Positions 42,757 to 56,622 of a DNA stretch of 64,000 nucleotides are shown here, piece by piece. The notes below the pieces were generated by a model. That model did no database searches. It was not told where the DNA came from and saw only the letters and a list, made by a program, of their open reading frames with translations. Each line of letters opens with the position of its first letter. The stretch's first letter is position 1. The translations under genes were made by a program, and so were the position numbers. Source of the stretch: Anaerovorax odorimutans (GTDB taxonomy: Bacteria > Bacillota > Clostridia > Peptostreptococcales > Anaerovoracaceae); the NCBI RefSeq assembly GCF_024459955.1, contig NZ_JANFXK010000001.1, forward strand, positions 372,001 to 436,000, read 5' to 3'.

Positions 42757-43170
42757 CTACTTCTTAGGGCGTTTAGCGCCGTATTTGGAACGGGCTTTGC
42801 CTCTGTCCGCTACGCCAGCAGTGTCAAGTGTACCGCGAACGATGTGGTATCTTACACCTGGCAGGTCCTTAACTCTTCCGCCTCTGATGAGCACAACGCT
42901 ATGTTCCTGCAGGTTGTGACCAATACCAGGAATATATGCTGTTACTTCGATACCGTTCGTAAGACGAACCCTTGCAACTTTTCTAAGAGCTGAATTCGGC
43001 TTCTTCGGGGTAACGGTCTTTACAGAAGTGCATACGCCTCTTTTCTGAGGTGAATTAACATCGGTAGGAACTCTTCTGATGGAGTTCATTCCTTTACCTA
43101 GAGCCGGTGCAGTTGACTTTTTCACGCTGCTGGTTCTGCCCTGACGTACTAATTGGTTGATAGTAGGCAT
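42757..43170 (-). CDS. rpsL: 30S ribosomal protein S12
   Basis: The 137-residue decoding-centre protein carries [27 protein letters not shown], the [18 protein letters not shown] loop and the GVKYHIVRG-like GVRYHIVRG block. The usual streptomycin-site lysines are present in TPKKPNS (K at the classic position 42 equivalent) and in the equivalent of position 87 as [20 protein letters not shown] precedes the ATG. No L7Ae-like gene lies between it and rpoC. Confidence 0.97.
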   Translation of the reverse strand: MPTINQLVRQGRTSSVKKSTAPALGKGMNSIRRVPTDVNSPQKRGVCTSVKTVTPKKPNSALRKVARVRLTNGIEVTAYIPGIGHNLQEHSVVLIRGGRVKDLPGVRYHIVRGTLDTAGVADRGKARSKYGAKRPKK

Positions 43171-43255
43171 TCTTTTCTCCTTTCTTCCGCTGCTTTTCGC
43201 AGCCTGGTTTCTATATTTTAAACCTTAAAAGTTTAAAATCTTTGTAAGCACTCTA

Positions 43256-43281
43256 ATCTCGGGCTTTGTCAAGCCCGAGAC
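43256..43281 (-). terminator. GC-rich hairpin after rpoC
   Basis: CTCGGGCTT / AAGCCCGAG stem between rpoC and rpsL. No T-run follows, so it may be a processing or pausing hairpin rather than a full terminator. Confidence 0.4.
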
Positions 43282-43332
43282 CGAAGTTAATTCTATCATA
43301 GGTTTCCACAAAAAGTCAAATTAAATTCATAA

Positions 43333-47115
<3,783 letters not shown>

Positions 47116-47215
47116 TGGTCACTTCTCCTTCCCTATAACGGGCTCGAAAGCTGTTTCCGCCCCGTTTCAATGGTTCTCACTTTTCTCAGCAACGCTGTTT
47201 TCAATGGAAGAACCA

Positions 47216-50200
47216 TTACAAACGTTCTTCAGGATCTTCGGCCGGTACATCGTCTTCCAGGTCATCCTCTAAATCGTCATCGTCCGGCCCCTCTTCTGAG
47301 AAACCACCTTCATCAAAGATCTCTTCCTCATCGGCGACACCAGGGTCCGCGTCGATAATGTCTTCGATTGCGGACAGGCCTTCCAGCTCCTGTGCCTCTT
47401 TGATTTCGATCTCTTCATTGTCTTCTGTCAGGACCTTCACGTCCAGGCCAAGGCTCTGCATTTCTTTGATCAGTACCTTGAAGGATTCCGGAATTCCCGG
47501 TTCCGGAATGTTCTCGCCCTTGACGATGGCTTCGTAAGTCTTCACACGGCCTACGATATCGTCGGATTTAACCGTAAGGATTTCCTGCAGAGTATATGCG
47601 GCGCCGTATGCTTCCAGCGCCCAAACTTCCATCTCTCCGAAACGCTGTCCGCCGAACTGAGCTTTACCGCCCAGAGGCTGCTGCGTTACCAGTGAGTACG
47701 GACCGGTACTTCTTGCATGGATCTTATCGTCAACCAGATGATGGAGCTTGAGCATATACATGTAGCCCACTGTTACCGGGTTGTCGAACTCTTCGCCGGT
47801 ACGCCCGTCTCTCAGCTTCAGCTTACCGCTCTTATCAATGCCCACTTCATCCAGCAGTTCGATGATGTCTCTTTCATTGGCTCCGTCGAATACCGGGGTG
47901 GCGATATACCAGTCTTTTCTCTTGGCCGCCAGACCCAGATGGACTTCCAGTACCTGACCGACATTCATTCGGGAAGGTACGCCCAGAGGATTCAGCATGA
48001 CCTGCAGAGACTGGCCGTTTTCCATGAACGGCATATCTTCTTCCGGCAGGATACGGGAAATTACACCCTTATTTCCGTGACGTCCGGCCATTTTGTCGCC
48101 TACGTTGATCTTTCTCTTTGTGGCGATATAGCAGCGAACCAGCTTGTTTACGCCAGGAGGCAGCTCGTCGCCGTTCTCTCTTGAGAAGATTTTAACGTCA
48201 ACCACAATACCGGTCTCGCCGTGAGGAACGCGCAGTGAGGTGTCTCTAACTTCTCTGGCTTTTTCTCCGAAAATGGCTCGCAGCAATCTTTCCTCCGCTG
48301 TCAGCTCCGTTTCGCCCTTTGGCGTTACTTTGCCCACCAGAATATCGGAAGCATTAACTTCTGCGCCGATGCGGATGATACCCTCTTCGTCCAGGTCTCT
48401 GAGAGCATCTTCACCTACGTTTGGAATGTCTCTGGTGATTTCCTCAGGTCCCAGCTTGGTATCTCTGGCTTCGGATTCATATTCTTCAATATGGATGGAT
48501 GTGAGCACATCCTCCATAATCAGTCTTTCGTTGAGGATAATCGCGTCCTCGTAGTTGTATCCTTCCCAGGTCATGAAGCCGATCAGCAGGTTCTTGCCCA
48601 GTGCCACTTCGCCGTTTTCGGTGGAAGGACCATCGGCAATTACTTCGCCCGCTTCCACGTGTTCGCCGTGGCAGACGATCGGCCTCTGATTGATACAGGT
48701 TCCCTGGTTGGAACGCTTGAATTTGAGCAGGGTATATTTGTCTGTGCCCTTGCCGTCGTCTCTGCGGATGGTGATTCTGTCCGCGTCGACAAATTCTATA
48801 GTGCCGGCGTTTTTCGCCAGCTGAACGACACCGGAGTCTTTAGCCGCTTTATGCTCCATACCGGTTCCTACGATCGGCGCTTCCGTTACCAGAAGAGGTA
48901 CGGCCTGACGCTGCATGTTGGAACCCATCAGCGCACGGTTGGCGTCGTCGTTTTCCAGGAATGGAATCATGGCCGTAGCAACGGATACTACCTGCTTCGG
49001 CGATACGTCCATATAGTCGATCTGGTCTCTTGGAACCAGGTCGATTTCGCCGCCCACTCCACGGGAAGCGACTTTCAGGTTTACGAAGTGTCCCTCAGAA
49101 TCCAGCGGTTCGTTGGCCTGAGCCACGATCTTGTCTTCCTCATCGTCAGCCGTCAGGTAATGGATCTCATCCGTTACCCTTCCGGTTGCCTTATCTACAA
49201 CACGATACGGAGTTTCGATAAAGCCGTATTCGTTGATAATTCCATAGGTGGTCAGCGAGCCGATCAGACCGATGTTCGGTCCTTCAGGCGTCTCGATCGG
49301 GCACATTCTTCCGTAGTGGGAATGGTGTACGTCGCGGACTTCGAATCCGGCTCTCTCTCTGGACAGTCCTCCTGGTCCCAGAGCGGACAGTCTTCTCTTG
49401 TGCGTCAGCTCCGCCAGCGGATTGGTCTGGTCCATGAACTGCGAAAGCTGGGAACTTCCGAAGAATTCCTTAATAGACGCAGTAACCGGACGAATATTCA
49501 TCAGCGCCTGAGGCGTTGCGATCTCGATATCCTGCGTAGTCATTCTTTCCTTAACGGTTCTTTCCATTCTGGCAAGGCCGATGCGGAACTGGTTCTGCAA
49601 AAGTTCTCCCACAGTTCTCAGTCTTCTGTTGCCCAGATGGTCGATGTCGTCCGTCTCTCCGATACCGTAATTCAGGTTGAGGATATAGCTGACGGACGCG
49701 ATGATATCCGCGATCAGGATATGTTTCGGGGAAAGGTCATGCTTTCTGGAAACCAGGGCTTCCTTGATTGCCGCATCGTCATTCCCTTCGTTCTCGCTGA
49801 GGATTTCCATCAGCACAGGGTAATAAACCTTGTCGGGGATCTTGGTATCCGACAGGTCAAATTCCACATAAGCGCTGATGTCAACAAACTGGTTGCCGAT
49901 TATTTTCGTAACCGTCTCTTCATCGTTTCCGTATGCGAAGATATGGTGGACACCGGCATTTTCGATCTGGCGAGCCATCTGCGCGTCAATCCGCTGATCC
50001 TTTTCCACTAAAATCTCACCGGTATTCGGATCCGTTATGTCTTCTGCGGCCACCCGGTCTGCGATACGGTTGAACAGTCCCAGTTTTTTGTTATATTTAT
50101 ATCTGCCTACCTTGGCAAGGTCATATCTCTTAGGGTCAAAGAACAATGAGTTGAGCAGGGACTCGGCACTTTCCACTGTAGGAGGTTCGCCCGGTCTCAG

Positions 50201-50914
50201 CTTTTTATAGATTTCCTTTAATCCTTCTTCATAGCTGTCAGTAGCATCCTTTTCCAAGGTTCTCCTGAGTCTGGCATCTTCGCCGAAGGTGTCGATAATT
50301 TCCTGATCGGAGCCCATCCCAAGCGCCCTGAGGAGTGTAGTGACAGGCTGTTTTCTCGTACGGTCAACTCTTACCGAGATGATCTCGTTGCTGTCTGTCT
50401 CGTATTCAAGCCATGCCCCCCTGTTTGGAATAATGGTCGTCGAGAACAAATTTTTACCCGACTTGTCTATTTCTACCGCATAATAAGGTCCCGGTGAACG
50501 CACCAGCTGAGTTACCACCACTCGCTCGGCGCCGTTATAAATGAAGGTACCTTTCTCGGTCATCAGCGGGAAGTCCCCCATGAACACTTCCTGTTCTTTT
50601 ACTTCCCCTGTTTCTTTATTTATCAGTCTTACTTTTACTTTAAGTGGAGCTGCGTATGTTACGTCGCGTTCCTTACATTCCTCCTGTTCGTACTTTGGAG
50701 GGTCGTTTAAGGAATAATCGATAAATTCAAGCACTAAATTTCCTGCATAATCCTTAATCGGGGATATGTCCTCAAAGACTTCCTGCAGGCCTTCTTTGAT
50801 GAACCAATCGTAGGAATCCGTTTGAATCTGGATCAGATTTGGCATTTCCGCGACCTCATTGATCTTGGAAAATGTCATACGGTCTTTTCTACCTAATTTT
50901 ACTGGCTTTGGCAT
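47216..50914 (-). CDS. rpoB: RNA polymerase subunit beta
   Basis: The 1232-residue subunit. The rifampicin-binding region [34 protein letters not shown]-type block (about residues 480-515) is intact with the sensitive residues D, H and S in place. [13 protein letters not shown] and the switch/clamp motifs [11 protein letters not shown] are present. Like RpoC it ends in an acidic tail of about 60 residues. ATG 50912-50914 follows AAGGAG with proper spacing; an in-frame GTG at 50923 overlaps the ribosome binding site. Confidence 0.98.
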   Translation of the reverse strand: MPKPVKLGRKDRMTFSKINEVAEMPNLIQIQTDSYDWFIKEGLQEVFEDISPIKDYAGNLVLEFIDYSLNDPPKYEQEECKERDVTYAAPLKVKVRLINKETGEVKEQEVFMGDFPLMTEKGTFIYNGAERVVVTQLVRSPGPYYAVEIDKSGKNLFSTTIIPNRGAWLEYETDSNEIISVRVDRTRKQPVTTLLRALGMGSDQEIIDTFGEDARLRRTLEKDATDSYEEGLKEIYKKLRPGEPPTVESAESLLNSLFFDPKRYDLAKVGRYKYNKKLGLFNRIADRVAAEDITDPNTGEILVEKDQRIDAQMARQIENAGVHHIFAYGNDEETVTKIIGNQFVDISAYVEFDLSDTKIPDKVYYPVLMEILSENEGNDDAAIKEALVSRKHDLSPKHILIADIIASVSYILNLNYGIGETDDIDHLGNRRLRTVGELLQNQFRIGLARMERTVKERMTTQDIEIATPQALMNIRPVTASIKEFFGSSQLSQFMDQTNPLAELTHKRRLSALGPGGLSRERAGFEVRDVHHSHYGRMCPIETPEGPNIGLIGSLTTYGIINEYGFIETPYRVVDKATGRVTDEIHYLTADDEEDKIVAQANEPLDSEGHFVNLKVASRGVGGEIDLVPRDQIDYMDVSPKQVVSVATAMIPFLENDDANRALMGSNMQRQAVPLLVTEAPIVGTGMEHKAAKDSGVVQLAKNAGTIEFVDADRITIRRDDGKGTDKYTLLKFKRSNQGTCINQRPIVCHGEHVEAGEVIADGPSTENGEVALGKNLLIGFMTWEGYNYEDAIILNERLIMEDVLTSIHIEEYESEARDTKLGPEEITRDIPNVGEDALRDLDEEGIIRIGAEVNASDILVGKVTPKGETELTAEERLLRAIFGEKAREVRDTSLRVPHGETGIVVDVKIFSRENGDELPPGVNKLVRCYIATKRKINVGDKMAGRHGNKGVISRILPEEDMPFMENGQSLQVMLNPLGVPSRMNVGQVLEVHLGLAAKRKDWYIATPVFDGANERDIIELLDEVGIDKSGKLKLRDGRTGEEFDNPVTVGYMYMLKLHHLVDDKIHARSTGPYSLVTQQPLGGKAQFGGQRFGEMEVWALEAYGAAYTLQEILTVKSDDIVGRVKTYEAIVKGENIPEPGIPESFKVLIKEMQSLGLDVKVLTEDNEEIEIKEAQELEGLSAIEDIIDADPGVADEEEIFDEGGFSEEGPDDDDLEDDLEDDVPAEDPEERL

Positions 50915-50965
50915 ATTTATCACTCCTTATATCTCTAACAAATTACATTTGCGTGGCAGTCTAAT

Positions 50966-50994
50966 ATGATATCACCCCGATGTCAATTTGTCAA
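50966..50994 (-). promoter_or_regulatory. Promoter of rpoBC
   Basis: Minus strand TTGACA (50989-50994), 17-nt spacer, TATCAT (50966-50971), about 50 bp before the rpoB ATG. Together with the rplL terminator it separates rpoBC from the ribosomal genes. The remaining 51000-51205 stretch shows no gene. Confidence 0.7.
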
Positions 50995-51211
50995 CATATT
51001 TTTGGAAATTTCTAGCCTTTTGCTTTCGGGCCCAAATTGTAAAGATTGCAAATTTTGTATACAAGTTTGTTCAAACTTGCCTCAAAATACTCAATATCCA
51101 ACGATTTTTTGCCGCCGCAAGCCGTATTTATATGGACATCACCGGCAAATTGCAGTGTTTCGAATATAAATAGCGTTAACTTCCGCCGGCTAGAGCCGCT
51201 CACCGCCGACC

Positions 51212-51250
51212 GAAAAGCAAAAGCAGGCGGGAATCCTGTTCCCGCCTGCC
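51212..51250 (-). terminator. Terminator of rplJL
   Basis: GCAGGCGGGAA / TTCCCGCCTGC stem (51223-51249) is followed on the minus strand by TTTTGCTTTT. In many bacteria a partial terminator here sets the ribosomal protein to polymerase ratio. Confidence 0.88.
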
Positions 51251-51271
51251 GGAGTAAGTCAATAGCCTCAC

Positions 51272-51649
51272 TTATTTCAGTTCTACTGTTGCGCCAACTT
51301 CTTCCAGCTGAGCCTTCAGTGCGTCTGCTTCTGCCTTTTCTACGCCTTCCTTCACGTTGGATGGAGCTCCGTCTACCAGCTCCTTGGCTTCCTTCAGGCC
51401 CAGACCGGTGATTTCTCTTACAGCCTTGATAACCTTGATCTTTTCGCCGCCAACTTCTGCCAGAACTACTGTGAATTCAGTCTGTTCTTCTGCTCCGCCT
51501 GCTGCCGCTCCGTCAGCTGCCGCTACTACAACGCCTGCCGCTGCGGATACACCAAATTCTTCTTCACATGCTTTTACAAGCTCGTTTAATTCCAGTACGG
51601 ACATTTCTTTTATAGCTTCAATAAATTCAGCTGTTGTTAATTTTGCCAT
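51272..51649 (-). CDS. rplL: 50S ribosomal protein L7/L12
   Basis: The 125-residue stalk protein. It has an N-terminal dimerisation segment, an Ala/Gly-rich hinge (about 35-55) and a C-terminal factor-binding domain with [20 protein letters not shown] (about 70-89). It recruits translational GTPases. It follows rplJ by 64 bp. Confidence 0.97.
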   Translation of the reverse strand: MAKLTTAEFIEAIKEMSVLELNELVKACEEEFGVSAAAGVVVAAADGAAAGGAEEQTEFTVVLAEVGGEKIKVIKAVREITGLGLKEAKELVDGAPSNVKEGVEKAEADALKAQLEEVGATVELK

Positions 51650-51713
51650 TCTAATTTACCTCCAATTAAAATTTATTTGATGATTCGTAATAAAACTTAC
51701 ATTTAAAATATAT

Positions 51714-52235
51714 TTATGCTTCTGCCGGTGCGGCTTCTTCGCCGCCTTCGCCTTTTTCTGCGATCTGGTTAAGCACACGTGCAAAGTTGGCAATTGGGGA
51801 CTGAACGCTTCCCATGAACTTTGCGATCAGGTTCTCTCTTGACGGAATCTTCGCGATCTGCTTTACGCCTTCCGCGTCGAAAAATTCGCCTTCGATAACA
51901 CCTGCTTTAAATTCCATTTTTTTGTATTCTTCGATCACTCCGTTAATGACTCTTGCCGGTGCTGTCGCATCTTCGTAGCTGATGGCGAACGCACTGGGTC
52001 CTGCAAGAGCATCGGCCAGGCATTCGTATTTAGTGCCTTCGATGGCTCTCTTTGCCAGCGTGTTCTTGTAGACGGTATAGTCCACATCTGCCTCACGAAG
52101 CTTTTTTCTCATTTCGTCAGCCTGCGCAACTGTGATTCCCATGTAGTCGATGACTACGGCAGCCTGCGCTTTTTCCAGCTTTTCTTTGATCTCGTCAATA
52201 ACGGCCTGTTTTTCCTGCCATGCTTCTTTTGACAT
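51714..52235 (-). CDS. rplJ: 50S ribosomal protein L10
   Basis: The 173-residue stalk base protein that binds 23S rRNA and L7/L12 dimers. QAAVVIDYMGITVAQADEMRKKLREA-type sequence (about 25-50) and NTLAKRA are diagnostic. ATG 52233-52235 follows AGGAAAGGAG. An upstream in-frame ATG (52328) lies inside the leader RNA and is rejected. It is expected to autoregulate through the leader directly upstream. Confidence 0.96.
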   Translation of the reverse strand: MSKEAWQEKQAVIDEIKEKLEKAQAAVVIDYMGITVAQADEMRKKLREADVDYTVYKNTLAKRAIEGTKYECLADALAGPSAFAISYEDATAPARVINGVIEEYKKMEFKAGVIEGEFFDAEGVKQIAKIPSRENLIAKFMGSVQSPIANFARVLNQIAEKGEGGEEAAPAEA

Positions 52236-52281
52236 ACGTCTCTCTCCTTTCCTGAGATTTGGTTTGCGGTACGCCGTAAAT

Positions 52282-52315
52282 GAAAAGCCTTGATCTGTGA
52301 AGACAAACCAAGGCC
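52282..52315 (-). terminator. Attenuator-like hairpin in the rplJ leader
   Basis: GCCTTG and CAAGGC arms with TTTTC after them on the minus strand lie between the L10 leader and the rplJ start, as expected for a terminator whose folding is governed by L10 binding. Confidence 0.55.
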
Positions 52316-52337
52316 AATATACATTCATTTATATTGT

Positions 52338-52393
52338 ACCTCGGCGGGATGATTAAGCTCGTACCGAAATACTCGCCCCCGCTGTCTACGGTT
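52338..52393 (-). promoter_or_regulatory. L10 leader (ribosomal protein autoregulatory RNA)
   Basis: The minus strand reads ACCGTAGACAGCGGGGGC, a hairpin, TTAATCATCCCGCCGAGGT. This matches the conserved L10 leader layout (GUAGACAGC-GGNG ... UUAAU-CC-GCCGAGGU) that mimics the L10 site on 23S rRNA. It lies in the rplA-rplJ gap. Confidence 0.85.
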
Positions 52394-52417
52394 ATTATTC
52401 AGATTTTAATTCCGGTC

Positions 52418-53113
52418 TTAGCCAAGCTTCTGTGCGTTGACTTTGACTCCAGGTCCCATACTCGAAGCAACCGTTACGCTCTTCAGGTACTGACCTTTTG
52501 CTGCAGCAGGTTTTGCCTTGATAACAGCATCCAGCAGCGCATTGAAGTTATCTGCCAGTTTTTCCTTACCGAAGGAAGCTTTTCCAATCGGTGTATGGAT
52601 AATGTTGCTCTTGTCGAGACGGTACTCAACTTTACCTGCTTTTACTTCCTGGATCGCTTTTTCAACGTCCATGGTAACCGTACCGGATTTCGGGTTTGGC
52701 ATCAGGCCCTTAGGACCTAAAATCTTACCCAGACGTCCTACGACACCCATCATGTCCGGAGTCGCGATTACTACGTCGAAATCAAACCAGTTTTCTGTCT
52801 GGATTCTCTGCGCCATTTCCTCAGCTCCTACAAAGTCAGCGCCTGCCGCCTCTGCTTCCGTAGCCTTCGGTCCTTTTGCGAATACCAGTACTTTCTTTGT
52901 TCTGCCTGTTCCGTGGGGCAGTACGATCGCGCCTCTAACCTGCTGGTCGGCGTGTCTTCCGTCTACGCCCAGTCTGATGTGCGCTTCAACAGTTTCATCA
53001 AACTTGGCTTTAGCGGTCTTGATGATGATGTCCATCGCTTCCGGTACATCATATACCGCCTGTCTGTCATAAGCTTTTAATGATTCTTTGTAATTCTTAC
53101 CTCTTTTAGGCAT
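52418..53113 (-). CDS. rplA: 50S ribosomal protein L1
   Basis: The 231-residue L1-stalk protein that guides deacylated tRNA out of the ribosome. [29 protein letters not shown] and the [15 protein letters not shown] loop (about 130-144) are diagnostic. ATG 53111-53113 follows CAAGGAGG; the longer frame from 53155 is non-homologous. It follows rplK by 46 bp. Confidence 0.96.
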   Translation of the reverse strand: MPKRGKNYKESLKAYDRQAVYDVPEAMDIIIKTAKAKFDETVEAHIRLGVDGRHADQQVRGAIVLPHGTGRTKKVLVFAKGPKATEAEAAGADFVGAEEMAQRIQTENWFDFDVVIATPDMMGVVGRLGKILGPKGLMPNPKSGTVTMDVEKAIQEVKAGKVEYRLDKSNIIHTPIGKASFGKEKLADNFNALLDAVIKAKPAAAKGQYLKSVTVASSMGPGVKVNAQKLG

Positions 53114-53159
53114 TTTTAACCTCCTTGTGGTACTGACGGCCTTTCGGCCTCCCACTCTC

Positions 53160-53585
53160 TTAGTCTTCTACTACGATTCCCATGCTTCTTGCAGTTCCCT
53201 TGATCATCTCTGTAGCTGATTCAAGATTTGCTGCGTTAAGATCCGGCATCTTTGTCTTTGCGATCTCTTCAACCTGAGCTGTTGTCAGTGTAGCCACCTT
53301 TTTCTTGTTAGGCTCACCGGAAGCAGTATCGAGACCTGCGGCCTTTTTCAGCAGTACTGCTGCAGGCGGTGTTTTGCAAATGAATGAAAACGATCTGTCC
53401 GCGTAAACTGTGATTACTACAGGAATGATCATGCCTGGCTGGTCCTGAGTCTTGGCATTGAACTGTTTACAGAAGTCCATAATGTTAACGCCGTGCTGAC
53501 CCAGAGCAGGTCCTACCGGAGGTGCCGGGTTTGCGTTGCCGGCCGGGATCTGAAGTTTGATATAACCTTCAACTTTCTTAGCCAT
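53160..53585 (-). CDS. rplK: 50S ribosomal protein L11
   Basis: The 141-residue GTPase-centre protein. The N-terminal [21 protein letters not shown] and [13 protein letters not shown] blocks and the C-terminal rRNA-binding GTARSMGI are all typical. It is involved in the stringent response and in binding of thiopeptide antibiotics in the family. GAAAGGAG precedes the ATG. Confidence 0.97.
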   Translation of the reverse strand: MAKKVEGYIKLQIPAGNANPAPPVGPALGQHGVNIMDFCKQFNAKTQDQPGMIIPVVITVYADRSFSFICKTPPAAVLLKKAAGLDTASGEPNKKKVATLTTAQVEEIAKTKMPDLNAANLESATEMIKGTARSMGIVVED

Positions 53586-53602
53586 GTTTTTTCTCCTTTC
53601 TC

Positions 53603-54319
53603 TTAGATTTTATCTACCTGTGCGAAGTCAAGCTCCACAGGTGTATCTCGACCGAACATGGAGATTCTGGCCTTCAGTGTCTGTTTTTCCATATTGACCT
53701 CTTCTACTACTCCCATGAAGCTTTCGAATGGTCCATTGATAACCTTTACACTGTCGCCCACTTCCACATCCAGATCGATGTATATTTTTTCGATACCCAT
53801 TCTTCTTACCTCTTCCGTGGAAAGAGGGATCGGATCGGAGCCATGACCTACGAAACCCGTAACGCCCTGTGTGTTTCTCACCAGGTACCAGGATTCGTTG
53901 GTAACAATCATTTTTACGATAACGTATCCAGGGAACATTTTTCTGGTTTTGATCTTACGCTGTCCATTTTTGATCTCCACTCGGTCTTCTGTCGGCACAA
54001 CAACGTCAAGGATCAGATCCTGCATTCCCCGATTTTCAACGATCTTCTCAATATTCACTTTTACCTTGTTCTCGTGGCCGGAATAGGTGTGGACTACATA
54101 CCACTTAGCCTCTCCGTCGCCTCTGAGACCCTCCAGCTCTTCAATGTTGAGCTTTTTCTTCGGAGGTTCTTCGGCCGGAATCTCTTCCGTTTCGTCCTGT
54201 ACGTCTTCCTGAATCGTCTCTTCTTCAGGAATCACCGCCTCAGCAGCTTCTTCCGTCTCAGGAGTCTCTTCCACCGCAAGGTTCTCTTCCATGATAGTAT
54301 CCTTTTCGTTCTCTCCCAT
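53603..54319 (-). CDS. nusG: Transcription antitermination factor NusG with acidic N-terminal extension
   Basis: A 238-residue NusG. The NGN domain begins with [15 protein letters not shown] at about residue 71 and contains [12 protein letters not shown]. The KOW domain has [11 protein letters not shown]...GVV near 187-205. It binds RNA polymerase and modulates pausing and termination. The first 70 residues are an unusual acidic, Glu/Ala/Pro-rich extension, absent from most NusG proteins. Start ATG 54319 has a GGACTGAAGG-type site; a second ATG at 54292 is possible. Confidence 0.95.
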   Translation of the reverse strand: MGENEKDTIMEENLAVEETPETEEAAEAVIPEEETIQEDVQDETEEIPAEEPPKKKLNIEELEGLRGDGEAKWYVVHTYSGHENKVKVNIEKIVENRGMQDLILDVVVPTEDRVEIKNGQRKIKTRKMFPGYVIVKMIVTNESWYLVRNTQGVTGFVGHGSDPIPLSTEEVRRMGIEKIYIDLDVEVGDSVKVINGPFESFMGVVEEVNMEKQTLKARISMFGRDTPVELDFAQVDKI

Positions 54320-54346
54320 TATACCTTCAGTCCTTTTTATCCTTCA

Positions 54347-54598
54347 TTACATAGTAATACCAAGCAATCCTTTGAGTACTGCCAGAAATCCGGTATCAAT
54401 TGCCCAGAAAGCGACAGCAAAGACAGCACAGGTAACTAGTACGACCACCGTATAGGAGCCCAGCTCCTGTTTTGTCGGCCATACTACCTTCTTCATTTCC
54501 AGTTTGACACCCTTGAAATAGTCTTTCAGGCTGCCTCTTTTTTTCTTAGGAGGAGCTACAGGAACTTTTCGTTTTACTTCCTTGTCCTTTTTTGCCAT
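54347..54598 (-). CDS. secE: Preprotein translocase subunit SecE
   Basis: The 83-residue translocase subunit clamps SecY. A basic N-terminus is followed by the conserved amphipathic VKLEMKKVVWPTKQEL (about 30-45) and one transmembrane helix (about 50-75). The position between rpmG and nusG is standard. Confidence 0.95.
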   Translation of the reverse strand: MAKKDKEVKRKVPVAPPKKKRGSLKDYFKGVKLEMKKVVWPTKQELGSYTVVVLVTCAVFAVAFWAIDTGFLAVLKGLLGITM

Positions 54599-54610
54599 GA
54601 TTACTACTCC

Positions 54611-54760
54611 TTATTTGGTTTCTTTGTGGATCGTGTGCTTCTTGCAGAACTTACAGTATTTTTTGAATTCGATACGATCAGGATCATTTTTCTTGTTCTT
54701 GATTGTATTGTAGTTTCTCTGCTTACATTCCGTGCAAGCTAATGTTACTTTAACTCTCAT
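54611..54760 (-). CDS. rpmG: 50S ribosomal protein L33
   Basis: A 49-residue protein with the zinc-ribbon form of L33: C9-x2-C12 and C36-x2-C39. It opens [19 protein letters not shown] and ends in a lysine-rich tail. ATG at 54758-54760 follows GGAGGA. It is the first gene of the rpmG-secE-nusG-rplK-rplA transcript. Confidence 0.95.
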   Translation of the reverse strand: MRVKVTLACTECKQRNYNTIKNKKNDPDRIEFKKYCKFCKKHTIHKETK

Positions 54761-54840
54761 CTTGATTGTCCTCCGTTTAACTCAAAATTCAGAGCCTCAT
54801 GTAGCTCTGTTTGTAATTATCATCATAAAGTCGCTTGATA

Positions 54841-54869
54841 ATTGTATATTAGTGGCCCGTCAATGTCAA
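54841..54869 (-). promoter_or_regulatory. Promoter of the rpmG-secE-nusG-rpl transcript
   Basis: Minus strand TTGACA (54864-54869), 17-nt spacer, TACAAT (54841-54846). The 80-nt leader has a small CAGAGC / GCTCTG hairpin (about 54790-54809). Confidence 0.75.
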
Positions 54870-54885
54870 GAGATTTTTGCCAATT

Positions 54886-55386
54886 CTAAAGATCGATTTC
54901 TTTTGGGTCGTCTTCTTCAATCTGGTACCACTCTTCCTCGGCAAAGCCTCCGTCGCTGATCTTCGAAAGCGGCAGAATCATATATTTCCCCCAGGCCTCT
55001 ACCGCAACCGTACCGTCAGGCAGCAGGATCTCGCCAGTGCCCTCAAAGAGCTTGCGGTTTTTTTTGGTGACCCTGGCGACAGCTTTCAAATCCGCTTCCG
55101 TTGGAATCGGTTTTTTGTACTTCATATGCAGCTCCACTGTCACGCCCCAGAAATCGTCGCTTCCCTGGGCGGCCGCCCGTCCGATCAGTTCGTCCAAAAC
55201 TCCTGCGGCCATACCACCGTGCATTCTGCCCGGATAGCTCTGGTGCCAGTCTTCCGAACGGAAAGTAGCTGCGATCTCTCCATTTTCCAGTTCGTAAAAG
55301 CGGCAGCCCAGGCTGGCTTTGTTCTGATCGCCGCAGACGATGCACCTGGCACTGTTGTTTTGCTTCCTCTTTATCTTTTGCTTCAT
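54886..55386 (-). CDS. PaaI-family hotdog thioesterase
   Basis: A 166-residue hotdog-fold protein. The PaaI-type segment HGGMAAGVLDELIGRAA (about 55-71) holds the catalytic-type Asp/Glu after HGG, and VTVELHMKYKKPIP (about 81-94) is the central strand. It probably hydrolyses acyl-CoA. The N-terminus carries C-x2-C (CIVCG, about 15-19) and a further Cys, as in a subgroup of clostridial PaaI proteins that may bind zinc. The start is set at 55386 because GGAG is 6 nt upstream; an ATG at 55416 is also possible. Monocistronic by position. Confidence 0.78.
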   Translation of the reverse strand: MKQKIKRKQNNSARCIVCGDQNKASLGCRFYELENGEIAATFRSEDWHQSYPGRMHGGMAAGVLDELIGRAAAQGSDDFWGVTVELHMKYKKPIPTEADLKAVARVTKKNRKLFEGTGEILLPDGTVAVEAWGKYMILPLSKISDGGFAEEEWYQIEEDDPKEIDL

Positions 55387-55480
55387 GATTTTCTCCATTT
55401 TAAAACTGCGGTACATGCCGCAGCTTTATTTTTATAATGTTATTATATTCCTTTATTTTTGCGCCGTCAAGTGACCGGGA

Positions 55481-56218
55481 TCAGCCTTTTTTCCTCAGTC
55501 TTCTCCGTTCCAGGCGAAACAGTCCGTTCATTACTGCCCACACGGCTCCGGCCTCCAGAAACAGCGCTGTCGCAAGGGACGTTGTAAAACGGCTGAGTAC
55601 CATGATAAGCAGCATGGCGCCCACGAGGACCCGATTCATCATTTTAAAGGTCCTGTATCCGCTTCTGTAAGCGATCATCCTCTCACGAATCACCCTTTCA
55701 TCCCGCAGGTTCCCTTTTTGATTGAGCCTGGGCCTGGTGCTGAGACCTGCCAGCATTTTTTTCGTAAACCACAATGCCGCCAGAATCGCCAAAAGCAGCA
55801 CTGTCATCCAGATTCCCGCACTGATGCTTCTAGCGCTGCAGAGGAAAAAGCGAATCCCTATAAACAGAAATGTCAGCATCATAAACAGTTCCAGTAGATA
55901 GTCCGCTGTTTCCAGCCCATCTTCTATCTTCTCAGGGTCATTGAGCCGCGAGGTCTTTTCTTGTTTTCCGGCGTCTTCACTTTCAAAGCGAAAAAGCCAT
56001 CCTGTCGCGCAAGCTGCCAGATCAATGCCGATCATGATCCACGTCAGCAAATTGACGGACTTCCTCAGCTCCCCTCTTTGAAAATCAGCCAGGCTGCCGC
56101 TCACTTCAAAATAAAGCAAAACCGCAAAGATCCCCAGAATCGCGATCACACATAAAAGGGTTACAATTCCAATAAAAATAAGTCCCCCGTTTTCTTTTCT
56201 GATCCGATTATTCTTCAT
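55481..56218 (-). CDS. DUF3169-like membrane protein
   Basis: A 245-residue membrane protein with about six hydrophobic segments in pairs (about 10-35, 50-70, 105-125, 132-150, 196-235) and a charged cytosolic loop. It resembles the DUF3169-type proteins found next to XRE regulators in Firmicutes; this resemblance is moderate. The ATG (56216-56218) is 11 bp inside the upstream regulator gene, with GGGGGAG before it, so the two are coupled. Function unknown; a membrane stress or bacteriocin role is often suggested for such pairs but is not shown. Confidence 0.6.
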   Translation of the reverse strand: MKNNRIRKENGGLIFIGIVTLLCVIAILGIFAVLLYFEVSGSLADFQRGELRKSVNLLTWIMIGIDLAACATGWLFRFESEDAGKQEKTSRLNDPEKIEDGLETADYLLELFMMLTFLFIGIRFFLCSARSISAGIWMTVLLLAILAALWFTKKMLAGLSTRPRLNQKGNLRDERVIRERMIAYRSGYRTFKMMNRVLVGAMLLIMVLSRFTTSLATALFLEAGAVWAVMNGLFRLERRRLRKKG

Positions 56219-56423
56219 GCTCCCCCTCCTCATAGACAAACACGTCTTCCACCCGCGCATCGAGCGCTTTGGCGATCTTCAGCGCCAAAGTAACGGAAGG
56301 GGAATAGTCGCCCCGTTCAATCAGACTGATGGTCTGACGGGAAGTCCCCACCAGTCTGCCGAAGTCCTGCTGATTAATATTGAGCCTGGCTCTGTATTCT
56401 TTTAGCCTGTTTCTCAGCGGCAT
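56208..56423 (-). CDS. XRE-family small HTH regulator
   Basis: A 71-residue protein that is almost entirely a Cro/C1-type helix-turn-helix: RLNINQQDFGRLVGTSRQTISLIERGDYSPS-type arrangement over residues 12-43, then ALKIAKALDARVEDVF. It should bind the palindrome just upstream and repress itself and the coupled membrane protein (inference). The start 56423 is preferred (GAGGGG upstream); 56456 would add 11 residues. Confidence 0.85.
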   Translation of the reverse strand: MPLRNRLKEYRARLNINQQDFGRLVGTSRQTISLIERGDYSPSVTLALKIAKALDARVEDVFVYEEGEHEE

Positions 56424-56463
56424 TGCGGCCCCTCTCTTTCTTTTGACCAGTTTCATTTACAAA

Positions 56464-56515
56464 ATGACAATTATTTTTGTCATTCAATCATATCACTGAC
56501 AACAATCACTGTCAA
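56464..56515 (-). promoter_or_regulatory. Promoter and operator of the XRE gene
   Basis: TTGACA (56510-56515), 17-nt spacer, TATGAT (56487-56492), then the inverted repeat ATGACAA-TTATTT-TTGTCAT (56464-56483) near the transcription start. This is an expected repressor site. Confidence 0.7.
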
Positions 56516-56529
56516 CGGCTTTCAGGATA

Positions 56530-56590
56530 TAAAAAGGGGCCCTCCCGCGCGTAAATCCAAAGATTGTACGCGTAAGAGGGCCCTCACTCC
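56530..56590 (-). terminator. Terminator of cstA
   Basis: GAGGGCCC / GGGCCCTC arms with inner ACGCGT complementarity, followed on the minus strand by TTTTTAT. Confidence 0.85.
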
Positions 56591-56622
56591 AGTATTTATT
56601 TCGGATTTACAGCGCACTAATT

